62,714 nt of DNA from Thermoplasmata archaeon (GTDB taxonomy: Archaea; Thermoplasmatota; Thermoplasmata; Thermoplasmatales; ARK-15), in NCBI GenBank assembly GCA_023261755.1, contig JAGDXS010000005.1:1-62714 (forward strand), in the 5' to 3' direction. A program made the translations under genes and the position numbers. The notes below the pieces were generated by a model that made no database searches, was not told the DNA's origin, and worked only from the letters and a program-made list of their open reading frames with translations. This document shows, piece by piece, positions 55,651 to 62,714 of the stretch. The stretch's first letter is position 1. Each line of letters begins with the position of its first letter.

Positions 55651-56877
55651 TCAAAAGATTAACTTAGCTTGCTTTGCATAGTTATAATTTTTTAGTTTTG
55701 AAAGATTTTCATCCTCAAGAATAATTTTCTTCGTTTCTGAACTGTTAATAGATAATTCTATGATTTTTGTTCTTCCATATCTACCCATTGATTTTACTTT
55801 GGCGGATATTATGCCTAACATATCCAAGTCGGAGAGCATATCTGTTATTCTCCTTGGTGTAAGTATAGGTATTCCAGCACTTGAAGCTAAATTTCTATAT
55901 GCATCGAATACATCACCTGTACTTGCCTGTGCTATTCCTGATTCCTTTAACAAAGCTATGGAAAGAACTAGGACCTTAGTTTGGAGAGGTAATGTTTTTA
56001 GTGTTTCAGCAACCGCATCATACTCAAGTTTATTCTTGGCTATGAAAACATGCCTTTCTTCAACTGTATTATCATTGTTTGATATTGCAAGCTGAATCGA
56101 TGTTTTCATTAGTTCTATGGCCTTCCTCGCATCACCATTTTCCTGTGATGCAAGCGTAGAGATTAAACGCACAGCACCTTCTGTGACAAAATTAGATACA
56201 TTTGCCAGTTTCAACCTATCATTGAGAATATCCGTAATATCATCAGAGGAATATGGTGTAAATACTATCTTTTCCTCATTCAACCTGCTTTTAACCCTTG
56301 GATCTAGAAATTCTGAAAACTTTAAATCGTTTGTTATTCCAACAATCGTTATGGATGAGTTTTGAAGCTCTGAATTCATTAACATTATTTGATAGAGAAG
56401 ATCATCACCATTTTTAATTACAAACCTATCTATTTCATCTAAAACGACTATAATGCTACCATTCCATCTATCTATATTGTTTCTGGCAGTGGTATAAACC
56501 TTATCCATCGACCAGCCAGTGAAGGGAATTTGTTCACCCTTCACTGCATTTCCTATGGATTCTATTACTGAATAGGCATTATCCTTTACCTGGCAATTTA
56601 AATAAATAAATTCAACATTTTTTTTACCGTGCGAAATTTCTTTTAATTCCCTTCCAAGGAACTTTATCACTGCGGTTTTACCTGTGCCCGATTTACCATA
56701 AATAATTTCATTTTTGGGACTTGCGCCGATGAATATTTTAGCAAAATTATCTGCAATCAGCGTCATTTCCTTTTCTCTGTGTGGCATCCTTGATGGAACG
56801 AAACTTGGTTCGAAGACCTTTAAGTCAAATGTATTCAATTCCGTTCTTTCAAGGTATTTATTAAATATGTTTTCCAT
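55651..56877 (-). CDS. cdc6: Cdc6/Orc1 origin recognition protein
   Basis: PSRMPHREKEMTLIADNFAKIFIGASPKNEIIYGKSGTGKTAVIKFLGREL; IIVVLDEIDRFV; NDLKFSEFLDPRVKSRL; GDARKAIELM; C-terminal wH. Confidence 0.94.
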   Translation of the reverse strand: MENIFNKYLERTELNTFDLKVFEPSFVPSRMPHREKEMTLIADNFAKIFIGASPKNEIIYGKSGTGKTAVIKFLGRELKEISHGKKNVEFIYLNCQVKDNAYSVIESIGNAVKGEQIPFTGWSMDKVYTTARNNIDRWNGSIIVVLDEIDRFVIKNGDDLLYQIMLMNSELQNSSITIVGITNDLKFSEFLDPRVKSRLNEEKIVFTPYSSDDITDILNDRLKLANVSNFVTEGAVRLISTLASQENGDARKAIELMKTSIQLAISNNDNTVEERHVFIAKNKLEYDAVAETLKTLPLQTKVLVLSIALLKESGIAQASTGDVFDAYRNLASSAGIPILTPRRITDMLSDLDMLGIISAKVKSMGRYGRTKIIELSINSSETKKIILEDENLSKLKNYNYAKQAKLIF

Positions 56878-56982
56878 ATCAGGTCCCTGCAACCAAAGTA
56901 ATATTCTAGAATGTTAAAAAAGATTTCTTTACCTAATTTTTTATCAAAAAATTTATACCTTTTTTAAAAATGAATGTTAATT

Positions 56983-58203
56983 TTAACTGTTTAATAATTG
57001 AATGAATTTTCTTATTTCTCCGGTAAATCTTGAGTTTATTTTGAAAACAATATTTATTTTATTTCCCTCTTCCATCTTTTCTATTTCACCAAATTCATAA
57101 ATAAAAGATAATAAAGGCATGTAATCCTTTTCAGGGGAAATTGAAATATTGAATTCCCTATCATACTTTAAGGATTCAGTAATTTTCTTTATTAGATTGT
57201 CTATGCCTGCTCCTGTTTTTGCAGAAATGAGAACAGGATCTGATAAGTTTTCTTTAACAAAATTAATTTTCTCTTCAAGTTTGTCTATTTGAAGATCAAT
57301 TTTGTTAAGCACAGGAAGTATGTTTGATCTTGATTCATTTTTTAAAATTTCAAGTGAAGTGATAAATTTTTCTTTGAATATTTCGTATTCATCATGCGCG
57401 TCTATTAAAAGAAGTATTAAATCGGAATTGAATATGTCCTCTAGGGTAGCGTAAAAAGCCTCTATTATCCAGGGTGGTAGATTTCTTATGAATCCTACTG
57501 TATCAGTTATCAATATTCTCTTTTTTATTCCCTGTATTCTCGATGTTTTTGAAGCCAATGTTGAAAACATTCTATTATCCACGAGAACATTTTCACCTGA
57601 AATTGTATGCATTAGCTGGCTTTTACCACTGTTCGTATAACCAGCTATGCTCACAAGGTAAAAACCATTTCTTATTCTTAATTTTCTTCTTTCATTTCTT
57701 TCTTCCCTTATCCTTTCAAGCTCTTTTTTTATATTTTTTATTCTCCTCTGAACAAGGAAATAATACTGGTCTATGTCGTATTCACCACCGGCCATAAATC
57801 CTGGATGTTCACCCTTTTTAGACCTGTGTATCCATTCCTTTAGCAATGGAATTTGATAATTAAGTTTTGCAAGTTCTACTTCAAGAACAGCTTCTTTACT
57901 TTTAGCCCGGTTTGAAAATAATTCCAAAATTAGCATTATCCTATCGTATATGCTTGTTTTAAGCGCTTTTTCCAAATTGTACCATTGTACAGATTTTAGG
58001 ACAGCATTAAAGAGGATTTTGTCTATTTTGTTACTTTCAAGAAATAATTCTATTTCTAGTAATTTGCCTTCACCAATGAAATATTTGGAAGAATAATGCC
58101 TGAAATAAAAAATTCTCTCTATCTTGTAATTTAATGATTCAGCAAGCTGAACAAACTCCTCATCTTCTCTCTGCATTATCAAAATGACTTTTTCTTGAAC
58201 CAT
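56983..58203 (-). CDS. hflX: HflX GTPase
   Basis: Ribosome-binding domain then GYTNSGKSQLM, DTVGFIRNLPPWIIEAFYATLEDI, NKIDL. Confidence 0.93.
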   Translation of the reverse strand: MVQEKVILIMQREDEEFVQLAESLNYKIERIFYFRHYSSKYFIGEGKLLEIELFLESNKIDKILFNAVLKSVQWYNLEKALKTSIYDRIMLILELFSNRAKSKEAVLEVELAKLNYQIPLLKEWIHRSKKGEHPGFMAGGEYDIDQYYFLVQRRIKNIKKELERIREERNERRKLRIRNGFYLVSIAGYTNSGKSQLMHTISGENVLVDNRMFSTLASKTSRIQGIKKRILITDTVGFIRNLPPWIIEAFYATLEDIFNSDLILLLIDAHDEYEIFKEKFITSLEILKNESRSNILPVLNKIDLQIDKLEEKINFVKENLSDPVLISAKTGAGIDNLIKKITESLKYDREFNISISPEKDYMPLLSFIYEFGEIEKMEEGNKINIVFKINSRFTGEIRKFIQLLNS

Positions 58204-59450
58204 TCTTCAAATTCACCTAAAAGGTAAAGTGAGCCAGTAACAATGATAAAATCTGATTCATTTATTGCCATTTCAAATGCTTTGTTAGAATCTCTCTGAA
58301 CTTGAACATTATCTATAAACATTCTTGCTTCCTGGGCAAGAATTTCTGCATCCTTTCTCCTGTCCTCTTTCACTTCTGTCACTATAATATGATCTGCTAT
58401 TTCACCTAATCTTCTAAAGAATTCTATTGAATTTTTATCCTTCAATTGTGTAGCAACTATCAGAGGCCTCCTTGTGAATAATTCTTTAACAGTCTTTACC
58501 AAACTTTCTGCTGCCTCTGGGTTATGGGCAGCGTCCGTAATGATCAAAGGTTTTTCAGATTTAATTTCAAACCTTCCAGGAAATTTCACATTTGATATAT
58601 TTTTATAATCAAGTTTTGGGTCAAAAATTTCTGCCATGGTAATTGCAACAAGTGCGTTCTTTATTTGGTGCCTTCCTATAAGGGGTATTTTTACATCATA
58701 AATTTTATCATCTTTCTTTGCCTTAAATTTCGTTCCATTTAAATTTATTTCTACATCGCTTACTTCATAAAGATCGTTAATATTGTAAAATGGAGCATTC
58801 CTTTCCTTTGCTAAATTCTCTAGGACCTTCAAAGGTTCATCTTTGTTTTCGCCTACAACAACAGGTGTATTCTTTTTAATTATACCACCTTTTTCAAATG
58901 CAATTTGAGATAACGTATTTCCTAACCTATCAGTATGTTCAAGAGAAATTGTAACTATGCCGCTGACAGATGATTTTATTATATTTGTGGCATCTAGCCT
59001 ACCTCCCAGACCTACCTCAATTATTGCCGTCTGAATATTTTTATGTTTAAAATAATCGAAAGCCATTGCAGTTGTTACCTCAAAGAATGTTGGTTGATTA
59101 CCTTCTCCGGCCATGATTTCAATGATCTTTCTTTTTTCCCTAATCCAATCTTTCATGAATTCATCTTCAATTTCTTTATCCAATGCTATTATCCTTTCAT
59201 TGAACCTTTCAATGTGTGGACTTGTATACAAACCTGCCCTGTATTTGCTCTTTATAATTGTATATAACATTGCACTTGTAGACCCTTTACCATTTGTACC
59301 AGTAATATGCAGAGATTTGAATGAATCTTGTGGATTTCCTATCCTTGATGAAAATTCATACATTACATCAAGGCCTAATTTTACACCAAATCTTGATAAC
59401 GAATACAAATATTCAAGTTCATCCATGCCATTATTCATATTCTGTACCAT
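58179..59450 (-). CDS. folC: Folylpolyglutamate/dihydrofolate synthase
   Basis: HITGTNGKGSTSAMLYTIIKSKYRAGLYTSPHIERFNERI; TIIEVGLGGRLDATNII; DAAHNPEAAESLV. Confidence 0.93.
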   Translation of the reverse strand: MVQNMNNGMDELEYLYSLSRFGVKLGLDVMYEFSSRIGNPQDSFKSLHITGTNGKGSTSAMLYTIIKSKYRAGLYTSPHIERFNERIIALDKEIEDEFMKDWIREKRKIIEIMAGEGNQPTFFEVTTAMAFDYFKHKNIQTAIIEVGLGGRLDATNIIKSSVSGIVTISLEHTDRLGNTLSQIAFEKGGIIKKNTPVVVGENKDEPLKVLENLAKERNAPFYNINDLYEVSDVEINLNGTKFKAKKDDKIYDVKIPLIGRHQIKNALVAITMAEIFDPKLDYKNISNVKFPGRFEIKSEKPLIITDAAHNPEAAESLVKTVKELFTRRPLIVATQLKDKNSIEFFRRLGEIADHIIVTEVKEDRRKDAEILAQEARMFIDNVQVQRDSNKAFEMAINESDFIIVTGSLYLLGEFEEWFKKKSF

Positions 59451-60808
59451 ATCTGACCCTCTGATGTATCTTCAACAGCAATTCCATTTTCCCTTAATTT
59501 TAATCTTATGTAATCTGAAATTTCAAACAATTTTTTTTCCTTTGTTAATTTTCTTGTATCCAATAAAATTTCAATAAATTTCTCAACTGAGGAATCATTT
59601 CTAGGTAATATTTTCATAATTCTGTCAATGTCCTCTAGAAATGTTAATGCTGATTCTTTATCCAGGTTTGAGAATTTCTCCATATTTTTGTTTACAAATG
59701 CTATGAAACTCTGAATTACACTTATTGCTAAAGGAGTATTCATATCATCATCCATAGCATTTTCAAACTCTTTTCTGAACCTATTAATTTCAGCAACAAA
59801 AACAGGCTCTGATTCTTTTGCATTCAACGACTTTAGTTTTGAATGTGAAATAACAATCTTTTCCCAGCTCTGTTTTGCAAGATCTAATGATTCTGGCGAA
59901 TAATCAACAGGAGATCTATAATGTGATGATAAAAGGAAAAACCTCAATAATTCAGGCCTAACCTCTTTTAAAATCTCCCTTATGTTTATCACATTTCCCA
60001 TGGATTTGCCCATCCTTTCCTGCCTAACTGTTAGAAGACCTGTATGGAGCCAATAATTGACCATAGGTTTCTTTCCACTTACACTTTCCATCTGCGCTAT
60101 TTCGCATTCGTGGTGTGGAAATATTAAATCCGACCCCCCTCCATGAACATCATACTGGGGACCGAAATGAAATTCTGTTATGGCCGTGTCTTCAATGTGC
60201 CAGCCAGGTCTTCCATCCCCCCAAGGGGATGGCCAAAAAGGTTCACCCTCCTTCCTTTTCTTCCATAATGCAAAATCTGCGGGATTTTTTTTATTTTCAT
60301 TTATGTCCACTCTTGCTCCAGCTTTTATTGAATCAAGAGACTGGTGTGATAGTTTGCCATATTCAGGGAATTTTGATATGTCAAAATATACACCATCATT
60401 GGTCACATAAGCATAACCCTTTTCAAGTAAACGCTTGACTTGATCAATTATTTCATTTATGTAAAATGTAGCTGGTGCGTAAAGGTTTACTCCATTCACC
60501 CTTAATTTAAGCATATCTTGAATGTATTCATTGTAATATTTCTTAGATATTTCAAATGGATCCACACCAAGATCATTTGCTTTTTTTATTATTTTATCGT
60601 CAACATCAGTTATATTTTGCAAATAAAATACTTCATAACCTTTATATCTTAGATATTCTGAAAATGTATCAAAAAATATGTATGTTCTTGCATGGCCTAT
60701 ATGAGAATAATCATATACAGTTGGACCGCAGACGAAAATATTTACCCTTTTACCATAAATTGGTTTGAATTCTTTCTTTTCCCTGTTTAAGGTATCATAC
60801 AGCTTCAT
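59435..60808 (-). CDS. cysS: Cysteinyl-tRNA synthetase
   Basis: VNIFVCGPTVYDYSHIGHARTYIFFDTFSEYLRYKGYEVFYLQNITDVDDKIIKKA; GWHIEDTA; MGKSMGNVI. Confidence 0.97.
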   Translation of the reverse strand: MKLYDTLNREKKEFKPIYGKRVNIFVCGPTVYDYSHIGHARTYIFFDTFSEYLRYKGYEVFYLQNITDVDDKIIKKANDLGVDPFEISKKYYNEYIQDMLKLRVNGVNLYAPATFYINEIIDQVKRLLEKGYAYVTNDGVYFDISKFPEYGKLSHQSLDSIKAGARVDINENKKNPADFALWKKRKEGEPFWPSPWGDGRPGWHIEDTAITEFHFGPQYDVHGGGSDLIFPHHECEIAQMESVSGKKPMVNYWLHTGLLTVRQERMGKSMGNVINIREILKEVRPELLRFFLLSSHYRSPVDYSPESLDLAKQSWEKIVISHSKLKSLNAKESEPVFVAEINRFRKEFENAMDDDMNTPLAISVIQSFIAFVNKNMEKFSNLDKESALTFLEDIDRIMKILPRNDSSVEKFIEILLDTRKLTKEKKLFEISDYIRLKLRENGIAVEDTSEGQIWYRI

Positions 60809-61003
60809 GCTAGGGAGATAAATTTTTTTAGTATATAATTATTAATGATTTTCATTTTTAAAAATTTTCATAATAATAAAAAATAGCTTGATTTAAATAA
60901 TATTTTTTAAAATCGTGTATTTTATAAATAAAAACTAAATTCAAAAAAGGAAAATTTTATTATTTCATTTCATTTATTAAAAATTGCCCTAGAGTGAAAG
61001 ATC

Positions 61004-61462
61004 ATGAAATTTATTGTCGATAGCATGCTTGGTAAACTCGCAAAATATTTAAGATTTCTCGGATACGATACACTATATCCTGATAATAAAGTTACTGATA
61101 ATGAAATAATAGAAACTGCAAAAAAGGAAAATAGAATCCTTATCACAAGGGATAGGGAAATGGCTTCAAGATATGAAAAATCATTTTTGATAAGATCGTT
61201 AGATAGCATGGAACAGTTGAAAATAATTGTAAAAACATTTAATCTTAATAGTGATCATTTGCTTTCAAGATGCAGTATTTGCAATACAGAATTGATTAAA
61301 ATAAACAAGGAAAAGGTAAAGGGGAAAGTTCCAGAAAATGTGTACAAAAATTTTAATGAATTTTTTGTATGCCCATCATGTGGGCGATACTATTGGTTCG
61401 GTTCCCATGCGCAAAAAATTGAAAATACATTAAAAATGGTGGAAAAAAATGAAAATATATGA
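61004..61462 (+). CDS. Mut7-C RNase domain (PIN-like, zinc ribbon) protein
   Basis: FIVDSMLGKLAKYLRFLGYDTLYPDN...NRILITRDREMA; CSICNTEL...CPSCGRYYWFGSHAQKI. Confidence 0.88.
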   Translation: MKFIVDSMLGKLAKYLRFLGYDTLYPDNKVTDNEIIETAKKENRILITRDREMASRYEKSFLIRSLDSMEQLKIIVKTFNLNSDHLLSRCSICNTELIKINKEKVKGKVPENVYKNFNEFFVCPSCGRYYWFGSHAQKIENTLKMVEKNENI

Positions 61463-62486
61463 AATTGATGAAAAAACAAAAAAAATTTCTCTGAAAATTA
61501 CTAATATGGATGACCTGTGGTTTTTGAATAATTTTTTAGAACAGGGTGATATTGTTTTTGGACAAATTTTCAGGAAGGAAGATGAAAGGAATGATTCAGT
61601 AAGATCAAAAAAAACTGAAAGGATTAGAATAAATGTAGGAATAGAATTGGAACATACTGAATTTCAGGATTTTTCAAATAGATTAAGAATTATGGGAATA
61701 ATTAAATTTGGCCCAGAGGAATATATAGGATTTCATCAAAGTCTGAATATTGATGTAGGCACAGACATTGAAATTATAAAAAAAGATTGGAAAAAGTATT
61801 ACATTGAAGAATTGAAAAGGGCAGAAGAAACATCACAATTGGTGATGTTTATTTCAATGGATGATGAAGAAGCTACTATTGCATTTTTAAGGGATTATGC
61901 AATTCAAATTTTTGCTGATATAAAATTAAAAAAGCCTTCAAAGGAAAGTGATGAAAAATTTGAAAATAATTATTCTGAAATTATCTCAAAGATAAAGCAA
62001 TACTGGATTGAAAACATGCCAATAATACTTGTAGGCCCAGGATTTTTTAAGGAAAATTTTTACAATGCAATTCCAGAACAGGAAAAATTCAAAAAATTAA
62101 TTGTAATTGTAAATACATCATATGCAGGTGAAAGGGGCATATATGAAGCATTGAACTCAGGTACTCTAGATACATTGCTTAAGGAACAACGTTTAAAAAT
62201 TGAAATTTCACTTGTCAATGAACTATTGGATGAAATTGGAAAGAATGGTAATTTTGCCTATGGATATGAAAATATAAAAAATGCAATTGACTATGGAGCT
62301 GTAAAGAAATTGCTTGTAGTGGATAAAAAAATTAGAGATGAAAAAATAATAACTTTAATGAAAGAGGCTGAAAAGCAAAATGCTGAAATCCATATAATCA
62401 GTTCAAGCCACGAATATGGTAAAATATTGGAAAATTTAGGAGGTATTGCTGCTGTTTTAAGGTTCAGTATTTCTAACCATCCCTGA
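61449..62486 (+). CDS. pelA: Pelota (aPelota/Dom34) ribosome-rescue factor
   Basis: N-terminal domain [62 protein letters not shown]. Confidence 0.93.
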   Translation: MKIYEIDEKTKKISLKITNMDDLWFLNNFLEQGDIVFGQIFRKEDERNDSVRSKKTERIRINVGIELEHTEFQDFSNRLRIMGIIKFGPEEYIGFHQSLNIDVGTDIEIIKKDWKKYYIEELKRAEETSQLVMFISMDDEEATIAFLRDYAIQIFADIKLKKPSKESDEKFENNYSEIISKIKQYWIENMPIILVGPGFFKENFYNAIPEQEKFKKLIVIVNTSYAGERGIYEALNSGTLDTLLKEQRLKIEISLVNELLDEIGKNGNFAYGYENIKNAIDYGAVKKLLVVDKKIRDEKIITLMKEAEKQNAEIHIISSSHEYGKILENLGGIAAVLRFSISNHP

Positions 62487-62714
62487 CTCCTTCTGAATTA
62501 ATTACTATTACTACCTCACCTTCTGGATATGCGGGTGAATCTATTAATCTGGCAATCCTTTTATCACCCTTGGATTTTCTCAGTGAAATTCTGAATGTAG
62601 CTGTATGACCAACGATATTTCCACCTATTGGTTGATTTGGATCACCAAAAAATACATCCGGCCTTGATGAAACTTGGTTTGTCACAGCAACAACCGCATT
62701 GTATATGTCTGCAA
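62473..62714 (-). CDS. radA: RadA recombinase, C-terminal part (truncated by window edge)
   Basis: [79 protein letters not shown]. Confidence 0.95.
   Translation of the reverse strand, partial: ADIYNAVVAVTNQVSSRPDVFFGDPNQPIGGNIVGHTATFRISLRKSKGDKRIARLIDSPAYPEGEVVIVINSEGVRDG

Noticed and set aside
56893-56982. Possible oriC beside cdc6
   Set aside because: The gap is only about 90 nt on a co-directional strand with no repeated ORB-like elements; one palindrome is not enough.
1-62714. CRISPR arrays, IS elements, toxin-antitoxin or restriction-modification systems
   Set aside because: Reading through the window showed no regularly spaced repeats, transposase motifs (DDE/HUH) or recognisable defence proteins apart from the orphan STAND-type NTPase.

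Overview
This AT-rich, gene-dense archaeal chromosome segment looks like Thermoplasmata/Thermoplasmatales, judged from gene content only: RadA, Pelota, Cdc6/Orc1, Nob1, Rio1, aIF1A, XerA, archaeal DTD2, ArcS and RaSEA, Lhr and a tricorn-factor-like M1 peptidase. I called about 60 protein genes and three tRNAs: Leu-TAA (25664-25748 -), Leu-TAG (37349-37433 +) and Cys-GCA (41000-41071 +). I saw no CRISPR array, rRNA gene, insertion sequence or prophage. Most genes are core housekeeping: TCA-cycle SucCD, a 2-oxoacid:ferredoxin oxidoreductase, ribosome and tRNA maturation, CysS, FolC, HflX. The best candidate for an undescribed system is the overlapping gene pair 29881-31073. Its second protein aligns without gaps to FtsZ through the tubulin signature region, but GGGTGTG reads YDIYSIS and the T7 catalytic Asp residues are lost, so it appears to be a GTPase-dead FtsZ-fold protein paired with a small partner. 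Other notable items are a 1568-aa helical-repeat/coiled-coil protein ending in a C4HC3 RING/PHD-like zinc finger (10957-15663), an internally duplicated 607-aa lineage-specific protein (472-2295), several inverted repeats placed like operators, a disrupted MFS transporter gene, a second apparent -1 frameshift in a T-run, and a truA gene whose 3' end is antisense to tRNA-Cys. Everything was read by eye. Homology calls are motif-based and no database search was run.
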